Shown here piece after piece: positions 1-8,324 of a stretch of 64,000 nucleotides of DNA. Location of the stretch: the NCBI GenBank assembly GCA_040905045.1, contig JBBDSH010000083.1:23461-87460 (forward strand). The letters run 5' to 3'. The notes below the pieces were generated by a model that worked only from the letters and a program-made list of their open reading frames with translations, did not search any database and was not told the origin of the DNA. The DNA is from JBBDSH01 sp040905045 (GTDB taxonomy: Bacteria; Pseudomonadota; Gammaproteobacteria; Eutrophobiales; Eutrophobiaceae). The position numbers were made by a program, and so were the translations under genes. Each line of letters begins with the position of its first letter. The stretch's first letter is position 1.

Positions 1-159
1 TGGACTCATGGTGCCGGGGTCGATGTTGATATAGGGATCCAGTTTGAGCAGGGTGACGCGCAATCGGCGCGCTTCGAGGATGGCGCCCAGGGAAGCCGAG
101 GCGATACCCTTGCCGAGAGAAGAAACCACACCGCCGGTGACAAAGATAAAATGTGTCAT
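1..159 (-). CDS. pyrG: CTP synthase, N-terminal 53 residues (partial at window edge)
   Basis: Reading the minus strand from the ATG at 159 gives MTHFIFVTGGVVSSLGKGI..., continuing to a DPYINIDPGT segment. This is the conserved amino end of CTP synthase, with the GGVVSSLGKG nucleotide-binding loop at residues 9-18. The enzyme makes CTP from UTP, ATP and glutamine in the cytoplasm; the C-terminal glutaminase domain lies beyond the window. The identification is firm although only about a tenth of the protein is visible. The stretch before the ATG has only a weak GGGAAA-like ribosome site about ten bases upstream. Confidence 0.95.
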   Translation of the reverse strand, partial: MTHFIFVTGGVVSSLGKGIASASLGAILEARRLRVTLLKLDPYINIDPGTMSP

Positions 160-194
160 TCCATGCGTTTCCCGGAGTGACGGATTCGAGGGGG

Positions 195-240
195 AGCGAT
201 CCTTATCGATTCGCGAGAACCGTTGCCGGGGTCGATAAGG
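195..240. repeat. Inverted repeat upstream of pyrG
   Basis: CCTTATCGA and TCGATAAGG form 9-bp arms about 22 bases apart, roughly 40-75 bases upstream of the pyrG start. It may be a leader hairpin or protein site; nothing in the sequence decides which. The rest of 160-412 shows no convincing gene. Confidence 0.4.
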
Positions 241-412
241 TTGAACCGCGTATACATAGGCTGGATAGAAATGCTAACAGATAATCCGCCCTGTCTCCAC
301 GACATATGTCATGCTTTTTCGAGAAATTCCCCGCCAGATGATCCAGGTAGATGCCTCGAATTCTGTTATCCCTGTGATCGAGTAAGAGATTACTCATGAC
401 AGTTGATGGAGG

Positions 413-655
413 AGGCCGGGTTCATGGTGTTGGAGTGACTATATAGCTGTTCCGAATCCGTGTTCAATCCGGGAACATAACGCGGACACGCGGTAAATAC
501 GTCCCTGTAGCTCGAATGCGGCATCCGTGCCGCATACGGTCCGCTTATATATTCCCGGATTGAACACGGATTCGGAACACTTATTTAGCGCCAGGGACGA
601 GCGCGGGACCGAGCCAGGGATGGCTCGAGGAGCGGAAACACCATGAACCCGGCCT
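413..655. repeat. Double-hairpin repeat element (type A) split by an inserted type B element
   Basis: A perfect 19-bp inverted repeat (413-431 with 637-655) encloses a core at about 587-635 that folds as two small hairpins, each with an AGGGAC-type loop (GCGCC..., GAGCC...GGCTC). The same core and arms occur at 38901-38995. Here the core is interrupted after GGAGTGAC by the TA-flanked element at 442-585. It fills most of the 530-bp gap between pyrG and the ClC gene, which holds no convincing gene. Confidence 0.75.
442..585. mobile_element. Small inverted-repeat element (type B, MITE-like), TA target duplication
   Basis: A 27-bp perfect inverted repeat (449-475 with 552-578) lies just inside imperfect ends TATAGCTGTTC and AATAAGTGTTC (read inward). 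TA dinucleotides flank it at 440-441 and 586-587. The uninterrupted type A copy at 38.9 kb reads GACTAGCGCC here, so the insertion went into CTAG and duplicated TA, as IS630/Tc1-mariner-type elements do. The interior (about 480-550) holds a further GCGGCATCCGTGCCGC hairpin. No coding capacity. Confidence 0.7.
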
Positions 656-689
656 TCGTTCGGTCTAACTACAGCGTCTATAGTGTAAT

Positions 690-2438
690 TCAGAAAAAAT
701 AGGACGAAGCCCGCAACCGGTAGCCGTCGGTAATTTCCTGACGCGTCGCCACGCCGTAAATGCGATCCGCCGCCGTGCCGATGGGTTCGATGGCGTAGGC
801 CGCCTCAGCCCCGGATTCGTCCAGCTTATCCAGTGCCTGTTGCAGGGTGGCCTGCTGGCGCACCGCCACCAGCTGCTGTCGCCGGGACGGCACTTCCATG
901 AGCCTGATTTCCTCTTCCTCCGACTCCTCCAGGTAACGGGCCAGGTCCGCTGCCGGCATCAATACATGCCGATCCTCCAGGGACAGGATCAACCAGTGGG
1001 GACTGGACTCGATTAACAGTTTTCGTGCCTGCTCGCGTCCGATGGTCGGCTGCACCATGGCAAACGACGGATTCAGCACGGAGCGCAGCGCCAGCCGCCG
1101 CAGAGACTGGGACATGGGGTCGTTGCGGTAAATCAGGCCGATGCCCTCGATCTGGGACAGGTACACCGAGGTTTGCCCGAACCATTCCTTGCAGGCCAGG
1201 GTGGCGCTGATGATCGCCAGCATGCCCGGAAAAATAATATTGATATTACCGGTCAGCTCGACAATGGCCAGCAGGGCCGCCAGCGGTGCCTGCAATACCG
1301 CGCCCATCATCGCCCCCATGCCCAGGATGGCGTACAGCCCGGCTTCGGATTGCGGTATCGGGAAATAGCCGGCCAGCAGGCCGGTGGCGCATCCCAGCAG
1401 GGCGCCCATGAACAGGGTCGGTCCGATCAGACCGCCCGGCAGGGTCAGACCGATGCAGATGACGGTAGCAAGAAACTTGAATCCGAGAATGATCACCACC
1501 GTGGCCAGGGCGATTTCACCCACCAGCGCGGCATTGACCGTATCGTAGCCTACCCCCATCACCTGCGGGGCGACGGCGGCACAGAGACCCACACCGGCCC
1601 CGGCCAGGGGCAGGCGCAGGGCAATGGGAATGCGTTGCGCCTGCGGCGTGATCTTTTTCAGGGAGACGATAAACCCCGCCGCGACAGCGCCGGCGACGAC
1701 TCCCATGAGGGCGATCACCGGCAGTTCCCATAACGTCGACAGCGTCAGTTCCGGCACCACGAAGGCATGGCTGTCCTGCAGGACAGCCCGGTTAAGGGCC
1801 GTGGCGCTGACCGCGGACAGGATCACCGGCGTGAAGCCGGAGATGGTGTATTCCATCATCACTACTTCCATGGCGAAGATGACGCCGGCCAGGGGCGTAT
1901 TGAAGGAGGCGGCGATGGCGGCGGCGACGCCGCAAGCCACCAATGTACGGATACTGTTGTTGGGCAGCCCCAGACGCTGCCCCATAAGGCTGGCACCGGC
2001 GGCGCCCAGATGGACGCTGGGTCCCTCGCGGCCGACGGAATGCCCGGCGATAATGGAAAGCGCGCCGCCAACAAATTGCATCACAGCGTTGCGCAGCGGC
2101 AGATGCCCTTCGTGATAGGCCAGCCGTTCCATGACGTGGATGACGCCCACCCGCAGCGGCGGCCGCGACACCAGATAAAACAACAAGCCGAGAATCACGC
2201 CGCCGCCGATACTGAAGATCAAGCGCGTGGAAATCGACAACGCCTCATAGTTTTCCGGATCGCCGCCCGGCAGCAGCCCCGACTGCATGGACTCGATGAA
2301 AAACCGGAACAGAATCACCACGGCACCGGCCAGCAGGCCGCAGGCCAGACCCAGCAGAGCCAGCAACGGTTGCGCGCGCGCACCTGCCAGCGCAGTGTGC
2401 GCGCGTTCGAGAAAATTCCGGAGGGGAGTCAATATCAT
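690..2438 (-). CDS. ClC family chloride channel/antiporter with C-terminal CBS-like region
   Basis: A multi-pass inner-membrane protein of 582 residues, using the ATG at 2438 that starts MILTPLRN. The 28-residue extension possible upstream is Cys/Arg rich and unlike a ClC start. The diagnostic GREGP gating motif is at residues 136-140, followed by SVHLGA, and a GGLIGPTLFMG segment forms the later anion-site region. The first filter loop, GSGIP in the E. coli protein, reads RVGVIH near residue 96, as in a divergent bacterial ClC branch. About 120 C-terminal residues after the last membrane segment look like a degenerate CBS pair. Transport of Cl- and any proton coupling are inferred from the family. 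Confidence 0.88.
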   Translation of the reverse strand: MILTPLRNFLERAHTALAGARAQPLLALLGLACGLLAGAVVILFRFFIESMQSGLLPGGDPENYEALSISTRLIFSIGGGVILGLLFYLVSRPPLRVGVIHVMERLAYHEGHLPLRNAVMQFVGGALSIIAGHSVGREGPSVHLGAAGASLMGQRLGLPNNSIRTLVACGVAAAIAASFNTPLAGVIFAMEVVMMEYTISGFTPVILSAVSATALNRAVLQDSHAFVVPELTLSTLWELPVIALMGVVAGAVAAGFIVSLKKITPQAQRIPIALRLPLAGAGVGLCAAVAPQVMGVGYDTVNAALVGEIALATVVIILGFKFLATVICIGLTLPGGLIGPTLFMGALLGCATGLLAGYFPIPQSEAGLYAILGMGAMMGAVLQAPLAALLAIVELTGNINIIFPGMLAIISATLACKEWFGQTSVYLSQIEGIGLIYRNDPMSQSLRRLALRSVLNPSFAMVQPTIGREQARKLLIESSPHWLILSLEDRHVLMPAADLARYLEESEEEEIRLMEVPSRRQQLVAVRQQATLQQALDKLDESGAEAAYAIEPIGTAADRIYGVATRQEITDGYRLRASSYFF

Positions 2439-2696
2439 TCGTTTAACAGTTTCCCTATATTGATGCTTCGTGCCGACAAAACGAAGAGGGCCGCGACAGC
2501 AGAGAACGGACACTCTTCCCACACCGCCTTCCCGGGGGACCGGGGTGGAGAATCGGCGGAATTCCGTTAGAATAGAGGTGCGACGGTGCAGCCAGCCATT
2601 CCGACAACGTGTTCCGGGAACATCCCCCTGCGTCGGAACATACCATAACTACCTGTAATATAAAACGAATCCAATAACCGGTCCGGAGGACCCCTC

Positions 2697-4370
2697 ATGT
2701 CTGATATCGAGATCGCACAGAAAGCGAAAAAAGAATACATCATGAATCTGGCAAAATCGCAGTACGGCATCGCCAGTGAACACTTGGAACCCTACGGCCA
2801 TTACAAGGCGAAAATGTCGCTGGAATACATCGACAGCCTCAAGGACCGGCCCGATGGCAAGCTCATCCTGACCACCGCCATCAGTCCGACACCGGCCGGG
2901 GAAGGCAAGACCACCACCACGGTCGGACTGGGCGACGCCATGAACCGCATCGGCAAGCAGACTTTAATCTGCCTGCGCGAACCCTCCCTGGGCCCCTGCT
3001 TCGGCGTCAAGGGTGGCGCCGCCGGCGGCGGTTACGCCCAGGTCGTACCCATGGAGGACATCAATCTGCATTTCACCGGCGATTTCCACGCCATCACTTC
3101 CGCCCACAATCTCCTGTCGGCCCTCATCGATAATCACATCCATCAGGGCAACAAACTGGACATCGATCCGCGCCTGATCACATGGAAGCGCGTCCTTGAC
3201 ATGAACGACCGCGCCCTGCGCCAGGTGGTTATCGCCCTGGGCGGTGTCGCCAACGGTTTCCCCCGGGAGAACGGTTTCGATATCACTGTCGCCTCGGAAG
3301 TCATGGCCATCTTCTGCCTGGCCACCTCCCTGGCCGATCTCAAGGAACGTCTGGGCAGCATCGTCATCGGCTACACCCGCGGTGAACGCAAGCCGGTACA
3401 CGCCCGCGATCTCAACGCCCAGGGCGCCATGGCCGCCTTGTTGAAAGACGCCATCAAGCCCAATCTGGTGCAGACTCTGGAAAACAACATTGCCTTCGTC
3501 CACGGCGGTCCGTTCGCCAACATCGCCCACGGCTGCAACAGCGTCACCGCCACAAAAACGGCGCTGAAACTGGCGGATTATGTCATTACCGAGGCCGGCT
3601 TCGGCGCCGACCTGGGGGCGGAGAAGTTCATCGACATCAAGTGCCGCAAGGCCGGCCTGAAACCGGCGGCCGTGGTGCTGGTCGCCACCATCCGCGCCAT
3701 GAAATACCACGGCGGAGTCAATAAAGAAGACCTCAACAACGAAAACCTGGAGGCGTTAAAGAAGGGCCTGGTGAACCTGGACCGGCATTACAACAACATC
3801 CGTAATCATTACGGCCTGCCCTGCGTGGTCAGCATCAACCACTTCACCCACGACACCGACGCCGAAGTGCAACTGCTCAAGGAACATGTGGAATCCCAGG
3901 GCGGCACAGCCGTGGTGGCGAAACACTGGGCCGACGGCGGTGCCGGTGCCGAGGACCTGGCCCGTGCCGTGGCCGATGTGGTGGACAACCAACCCGGCTC
4001 ACACACCTATCTCTACGAAGACAAGGACCCGCTCTGGAGCAAGATCGAAGCCGTGGCGAAGAAGATCTACGGCGCCGCCGAGGTCACCGCCCCGCCGGCG
4101 GTGCGCAAACAGATCGAGGATATGAACAAGGACTACGGCGACTTCCCCGTCTGCATGGCCAAGACACAGATGTCGTTTTCCACCGACGCCACGGTACGCG
4201 GCGCACCGGAAGGCCATACCGTGGAGATCAGCGAAGTGCGCCTGTCCAACGGCGCCGGCTTCATCGTCGCCATCGCCGGCAACATGATGACCATGCCGGG
4301 CCTGCCGAAAGTCCCCGCCGCCGAAAAGATCGACGTGGACGAAAGCGGCAATATCTCGGGGCTTTTCTGA
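2697..4370 (+). CDS. fhs: Formate-tetrahydrofolate ligase
   Basis: 557 residues, the usual length for the family, starting at an ATG preceded by a strong GGAGG. The ATP-binding loop TPAGEGKTTTT is at residues 65-75, followed by the conserved REPSLGPCFGVKGGAAGGGY block (split here by residue limits) and a GFGADLGAEKF segment. It condenses formate, ATP and THF to 10-formyl-THF in the cytoplasm, feeding purine synthesis or recycling C1 units. It stands alone between the divergent ClC gene and a GST-like gene. A role in handling methyl groups from methoxylated aromatics, given the ring-cleavage genes about 9 kb away, is speculation. Confidence 0.97.
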   Translation: MSDIEIAQKAKKEYIMNLAKSQYGIASEHLEPYGHYKAKMSLEYIDSLKDRPDGKLILTTAISPTPAGEGKTTTTVGLGDAMNRIGKQTLICLREPSLGPCFGVKGGAAGGGYAQVVPMEDINLHFTGDFHAITSAHNLLSALIDNHIHQGNKLDIDPRLITWKRVLDMNDRALRQVVIALGGVANGFPRENGFDITVASEVMAIFCLATSLADLKERLGSIVIGYTRGERKPVHARDLNAQGAMAALLKDAIKPNLVQTLENNIAFVHGGPFANIAHGCNSVTATKTALKLADYVITEAGFGADLGAEKFIDIKCRKAGLKPAAVVLVATIRAMKYHGGVNKEDLNNENLEALKKGLVNLDRHYNNIRNHYGLPCVVSINHFTHDTDAEVQLLKEHVESQGGTAVVAKHWADGGAGAEDLARAVADVVDNQPGSHTYLYEDKDPLWSKIEAVAKKIYGAAEVTAPPAVRKQIEDMNKDYGDFPVCMAKTQMSFSTDATVRGAPEGHTVEISEVRLSNGAGFIVAIAGNMMTMPGLPKVPAAEKIDVDESGNISGLF

Positions 4371-4419
4371 ACACTGATGTTTTACTCCACTGATATGCCC
4401 GGGATAGATAACAGTGTTA

Positions 4420-4523
4420 GTGAGGAGTGAGGCGTAAGGGGTGAGGAGTACAGAAATATCAATGGGTGTGAGATGGTGTGTGGACTTATACTCCTCACAC
4501 CTTACTCCTTACTCCTTACTGTT
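4420..4523. repeat. Pair of inverted heptanucleotide arrays
   Basis: Five tandem 7-mers of the form GTGAGGA/GTGAGGC/GTAAGGG run from 4420 to 4454. Five more on the opposite strand (TACTCCT, CACACCT, ...) run from 4489 to 4523, so the transcript could fold into a long imperfect hairpin. They sit between fhs and the GST-like gene. Members share period 7 but not exact sequence. Confidence 0.8.
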
Positions 4524-4577
4524 TCACTACGTACTCATCGAGATATCAAAAACGGCCCGATATAAACCAGGAAAATC

Positions 4578-5282
4578 GTGATCACCCTTTACCGTTTCGG
4601 ACCCAACTTCGGGCTGGTGGACCCGAGTCCTTTCTGCATCAAGGTAGAGCTGTATCTGCGCGCGGCCGGGCTGGAGTATCAATCCGAATGCGGCATTGAG
4701 TATCTGCGCAAGGCGCCGAAGAAAAAGCTTCCCTACATCGAGGATAACGGCAATGTCGTCGCCGATTCGGCATTGATCCTGGATTACCTGAAGACCACCT
4801 GCGGCGATTCCCTGGACAGCGATCTGAACGACGAACAGAAGGCCGTCGCCCACGCCTTCATCAAGATGATGGACGAAAATCTGTACTGGTGTGTTGTATA
4901 CGACCGCTGGCTGGGTGAGGAAAGCTGGCCGAAGGTCAGGACGGCGTTTTTCGGCGGACTGCCGTTTCCGCTGCGGCATATCGTGCCCGTTGTGGCGCAG
5001 AAAGGGGTGCGCAAGAGCCTGTACGCCCACGGCCTGGGCCGGCACGACCATGACGAGATCATGCACATCGCCATGAAGGATCTCACCGCCCTGTCAAATC
5101 TGCTGGGTGATAAAGAGTGGTTTCTGATAGATAAGCCCACCACGCTGGATGTAACCGCGTATGCGTTTCTATGCGGGTTATTCACGCCGGAATTGCCCTC
5201 TGATCTGGGACGGCGAGCGGCGGCACTGACCAACCTGCGGGCATTCGTCGAGCGCGTCGATAAGCAATATTACGGAAATTGA
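4578..5282 (+). CDS. Glutathione S-transferase-like (metaxin/Fax-type) protein
   Basis: 234 residues from a GTG start preceded by AGGAAAA. The N-terminal thioredoxin-like half carries PSPFCIKVELYLR (about residues 16-28), the position of the catalytic Ser/Cys in this GST branch, and a KKLPYIEDNG turn that binds the gamma-glutamyl part of glutathione. The C-terminal half is all-helical and ends with a TTLDVTAYAFL motif typical of metaxin/failed-axon-connection GSTs. Substrate unknown. A second GST-fold protein lies convergently downstream. Confidence 0.85.
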   Translation: MITLYRFGPNFGLVDPSPFCIKVELYLRAAGLEYQSECGIEYLRKAPKKKLPYIEDNGNVVADSALILDYLKTTCGDSLDSDLNDEQKAVAHAFIKMMDENLYWCVVYDRWLGEESWPKVRTAFFGGLPFPLRHIVPVVAQKGVRKSLYAHGLGRHDHDEIMHIAMKDLTALSNLLGDKEWFLIDKPTTLDVTAYAFLCGLFTPELPSDLGRRAAALTNLRAFVERVDKQYYGN

Positions 5283-5298
5283 GGTTTTTCGCGGCCGG

Positions 5299-5344
5299 AG
5301 CCTGCCCCGGTAAGCCCCCGGCTTACAGCGTACCGGGGCAGGCT
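5299..5344. repeat. 14-bp perfect inverted repeat (GCCTGCCCCGG family)
   Basis: AGCCTGCCCCGGTA at 5299-5312 pairs with TACCGGGGCAGGCT at 5331-5344, 17 bases after the GST-like stop. Related GCCTGCCCCGGAC...ATCCGGGG sequences occur at about 6735, 18470, 18625 and 30800. It could act as a terminator although no T-run follows. The rest of 5345-5600 also contains an ATGCCGGA/TCCGGCAT hairpin at 5462-5495 and no convincing gene. Confidence 0.65.
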
Positions 5345-5602
5345 TAAGCCGGGGTGACCGCTCCCACCTCCAGGGTTTGACGCCGGTATAAAACGAAGCT
5401 TGTGGGAAGCGCGACCCCGCGCCGAATGTAACAGGGTGACTACCGGCCCCCGACTTACTGGATGCCGGATAGCGCAAACGACGCGCTTCCGGCATGACGG
5501 CTAAATTTACTCTCGGTGGGTTTCACGCTAACGTTCCCTACCCTGTCGAAAAAGAAACACACCAAAAAATTTCTCCCGTTGGTCGAAATGACATGCTGGA
5601 GC

Positions 5603-5665
5603 TTGCCCCTTGCCCCTTGCCCCTTGTTCCTTGTCACTTGTTACTTGTTACTTGTTACTTGTTAC
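5603..5665. repeat. Nine-unit heptanucleotide array overlapping the gene end
   Basis: Nine 7-mers in exact phase grade from TTGCCCC (three copies) through TTGTTCC and TTGTCAC to TTGTTAC (four copies). The array runs into the 3' end of the glutathionyl-hydroquinone reductase gene, so the final residues (SNK) and the stop codon are written in repeat sequence. Confidence 0.85.
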
Positions 5666-6638
5666 TTAACTTATCCCGTCCATGCGGTGTGCTGAAATCC
5701 AGTTCCGGGCCCAATGGCACGATGCCCGTCGGGTTGATGGTATCGTGGCTGCCGTAGTAATGCCGCTTGTTGAACTCCATATCCACGGTCCCGCCGATGT
5801 AGTCGTACTGATAGATATCGCGGACATAGCCGCGCAGGTTGGGGTAATCGTCAATGCGACGGCGGTTGCATTTGAAGTGACTGTAATAAACGGCGTCGAA
5901 GCGGATTAAAGTCGTGAACAGGCGGATATCCGCCTCGGTCAATCGATCACCGGTGAGGTAACGCGATGCCGCCAGTTTTTCTTCAACGATATCCAGTGTC
6001 TCGAAGACATCGTTAAACGCCTCTTCATAGGCTTCCTGGGTGGTGGCGAAACCGGCCCGGTAAACGCCGTTATTGACGTTGGGGTAGATCAACTCGTTCC
6101 ACTCATCGATCTCATGCCTCAGGTCCGGCGGGTAGTAATCACCGGGGGTGGCACCAATGTCGTCAAAGGCGGTGTTGAGCATGCGGATGACCTCGGCCGA
6201 TTCGTTATTGACGATGATTCCCCTTTCCTTGTCCCAGAGCACCGGTACCGTCACGCGGCCGCTGTAATCCGGTTGCGCCTTCAGGTAGATCTCGTACAGT
6301 TTGCGGTAACCGTAGAGTTGGTCGATGTTCTCGCCCGCGGCGCTGAAGGTCCAGCCATCCGCACCCATGTAGGCGTTCACCCTGGACACCCCGATCATGT
6401 CCTCCAGTCCCTTGAGACGACGCATGATCAGCGTACGGTGTGCCCACGGGCAGGCCATGCTGATATATAAATGATAACGACCGGCCTCGGCGGGGAAACC
6501 GCCCTCGCCGGTCGGCCCGGCCGAGCCGTCGGGCGTGATCCAGTTGCGGAATTGCGAGTCCTCACGGATAAAGCGTCCGCCGGTGGATTCGGTGTCATAC
6601 CACTGGTCGTGCCAGACACCATCAACAAGTAATCCCAT
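5655..6638 (-). CDS. yqjG: Glutathionyl-hydroquinone reductase
   Basis: 327 residues, matching the YqjG/PcpF (Xi-class GST) family. The catalytic Cys lies in SMACPWAHRTLI (about residues 60-72). The family hallmarks VPVLWDKE, NNESAEVIRML and a C-terminal YYSHFKCNRRRIDDYPNL segment are all present. The enzyme reduces glutathionyl-hydroquinones, a useful repair activity where aromatic compounds are oxidised, and works in the cytoplasm. The last few codons and the stop lie in a heptanucleotide array, so the C-terminus may have been rewritten by repeat growth. Confidence 0.95.
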   Translation of the reverse strand: MGLLVDGVWHDQWYDTESTGGRFIREDSQFRNWITPDGSAGPTGEGGFPAEAGRYHLYISMACPWAHRTLIMRRLKGLEDMIGVSRVNAYMGADGWTFSAAGENIDQLYGYRKLYEIYLKAQPDYSGRVTVPVLWDKERGIIVNNESAEVIRMLNTAFDDIGATPGDYYPPDLRHEIDEWNELIYPNVNNGVYRAGFATTQEAYEEAFNDVFETLDIVEEKLAASRYLTGDRLTEADIRLFTTLIRFDAVYYSHFKCNRRRIDDYPNLRGYVRDIYQYDYIGGTVDMEFNKRHYYGSHDTINPTGIVPLGPELDFSTPHGRDKLSNK

Positions 6639-6670
6639 AAACCATTAACCCTCTAAACAAGTATACAAAT

Positions 6671-6807
6671 GGACGACAGGCGCAGGTATGGATAAGCAGA
6701 CCGTTGGCTGCAGGGATGCGGCCATCGAGCGTCCAGAGCCTGCCCCGGACTTGATCCGGGGGAAGGATTCACAGCGTGTCTGCGTTCCATGCCTGCGCCT
6801 GCCGTCC
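6671..6807. repeat. 137-bp element with 22-bp imperfect terminal inverted repeats
   Basis: Bases 6671-6692 and 6786-6807 are reverse complements except for two positions. The interior includes a GCCTGCCCCGGACTTGATCCGGGG hairpin (one member of a family repeated in this window). It fills the space between yqjG and the patatin gene. No direct target duplication is obvious. Confidence 0.6.
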
Positions 6808-6835
6808 TCATTGCAGATTTATTACTAATAGCGCT

Positions 6836-7759
6836 TTATCTGTTTGCTTTTGACTGGCCGTTCTTGTTTCCAATCTGTTCTTCCGCCGCCCGGTAGCCCG
6901 CGTCAATGATCTCCCGCGCCCGATCGAACTCCAGGATGCCGCAGAGATTGCGGGGGATTTCCACCAGGATGTCCGGCGGATAGGCGGCGATCTTCTGGCG
7001 GGCGATTGTGCCCTGCATGGCATCCACCGAGCGGTTGATGACGTCGTACATGCCCAGTTGTCCTTTTATGGAAGACGTGGTCCGGAACGTACGGATGAAG
7101 TGATGGATGCCGGACATGAGACGGCCGGCAACTCCGTCATCCTCTTCATTATCGGTATCGCTGATTTCACTCACCGGCGGACCGGTCAGATTCACGGCAA
7201 TGGTGAGATCGGTTTCGTCCTGGAAAGTGGGGGCGATGGGTACGGGATTGAGTATGCCGCCGTCAAGTAGAAAGACATCGTTATGCCGGTAGGGCGTAAA
7301 AAACAGCGGCAGGGCCATGGAGGCGCGGATCGCCTCGTAGATATTGCCGTGGTTGATCCAGACTTCCTTCTCATTATCGATGTCCGATGCCACCGCCGTG
7401 AACCGGATCGGCAAATCCTCGATGTTCTTGTCTTCCATGAATTGTTTCAGGGCCTTCATGATCTTTTTGCCCTTGACCAGACCGCCCTCGCCCAGGGAGA
7501 AATCCAGCAGGCGGAATACATCCATCTTGTCGATGCCGCATACCCAGTCACTGTATTCCTGCAGCTTGCCCAGGGCATAGATACCGCCGATGACCGACCC
7601 CATGGAACAGCCGACGATGGATCGGATCTCGTAACCGTTTTCTTCCAGCCAGTTGATGACGCCGATATGAGCGTAACCCCGGGCGCCACCGCTGCCCAGC
7701 ACCAGCGAGACGCTGCGTCCGCCCCAACGCTTGAATATTTGCAGATCAGTTCCGGGCAA
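6836..7759 (-). CDS. Patatin-like phospholipase (RssA type)
   Basis: No ATG fits the start, but a TTG at 7759 is preceded by a perfect AAGGAGGT eight bases upstream, inside the end of tag, giving 307 residues. Motifs: oxyanion GSGGARG, nucleophile GCSMGS (G-x-S-x-G), and DGG near residue 180, the Ser-Asp dyad of patatins. These enzymes hydrolyse acyl esters of phospholipids, cytoplasmic or membrane-associated. The 14-bp overlap with tag implies translational coupling in a Rieske-tag-patatin operon. Substrate not deducible. Confidence 0.88.
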   Translation of the reverse strand: MPGTDLQIFKRWGGRSVSLVLGSGGARGYAHIGVINWLEENGYEIRSIVGCSMGSVIGGIYALGKLQEYSDWVCGIDKMDVFRLLDFSLGEGGLVKGKKIMKALKQFMEDKNIEDLPIRFTAVASDIDNEKEVWINHGNIYEAIRASMALPLFFTPYRHNDVFLLDGGILNPVPIAPTFQDETDLTIAVNLTGPPVSEISDTDNEEDDGVAGRLMSGIHHFIRTFRTTSSIKGQLGMYDVINRSVDAMQGTIARQKIAAYPPDILVEIPRNLCGILEFDRAREIIDAGYRAAEEQIGNKNGQSKANR

Positions 7760-8324
7760 ACTGCTTGACCTCCTTATGGCGGAAACAATAGACGGCGTGA
7801 TCGTTGACCATGCCGGTTGCCTGCATGTGGGAATAGACAATCGTCGAGCCGACAAAACCGAAACCCCGTTTCTTCAGATCCTTCGATATGCGGTCGGACA
7901 GTTCCGTTTTGGCCGGTATTTCCTTCATGCTCTTCCAGGCATTCTGGATCGGCTCGCCGTCGACGAATCCCCATATGTATTTGTTGAATGTTCCGAATTC
8001 CCCGCGCACCTCGAGAAAGGCCCGGGCATTTTTTATCGCGGAACGGATCTTCAGTTCGTTGCGGATGATGCCGGCGTCCTTGAGCAGACGCTTGATATCG
8101 CGCTCTCCATACTCCGCCACCTTGTTGAAATCGAACTTGTCGAAGGCCTTGCGGAAATTCTCCCGCTTTTTCAGGATGGTGATCCAGCTCAGGCCCGCCT
8201 GCATGCCCTCCAGGATCAGGAACTCGAACAGTTTTTTATCATTGCGCAGGGGCACGCCCCACTCCTTGTCGTGGTAACGCTGATAAAGAGGATCCTCTCC
8301 GGGCCATTCACAGCGTTTCATCAT
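7746..8324 (-). CDS. tag: DNA-3-methyladenine glycosylase I
   Basis: 192 residues, the standard Tag length. It begins MMKRCEWPGEDPLYQRYHD, containing the Cys of the zinc snap, and has KLFEFLILEGMQAGLSW with the active-site Glu. The C-terminal segment SHMQATGMVNDH with a following Cys supplies the other zinc ligands. The enzyme excises 3-methyladenine from alkylated DNA. The ATG overlaps the stop of the Rieske gene (ATGATGA) and its end overlaps the patatin start, so the three are probably co-translated. The start could be the first or second Met. Confidence 0.96.
   Translation of the reverse strand: MMKRCEWPGEDPLYQRYHDKEWGVPLRNDKKLFEFLILEGMQAGLSWITILKKRENFRKAFDKFDFNKVAEYGERDIKRLLKDAGIIRNELKIRSAIKNARAFLEVRGEFGTFNKYIWGFVDGEPIQNAWKSMKEIPAKTELSDRISKDLKKRGFGFVGSTIVYSHMQATGMVNDHAVYCFRHKEVKQFARN

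Noticed and set aside
203..397. 64-codon gene upstream of pyrG
   Set aside because: No ribosome site, overlaps the pyrG leader hairpin and has no family signal.
1767..2570. 267-codon frame opposite the ClC gene
   Set aside because: Antisense to an intact channel gene and composed of low-complexity His/Gln/Gly residues.
4420..4523. CRISPR array
   Set aside because: Units are seven bases, degenerate and without spacers; no cas genes.
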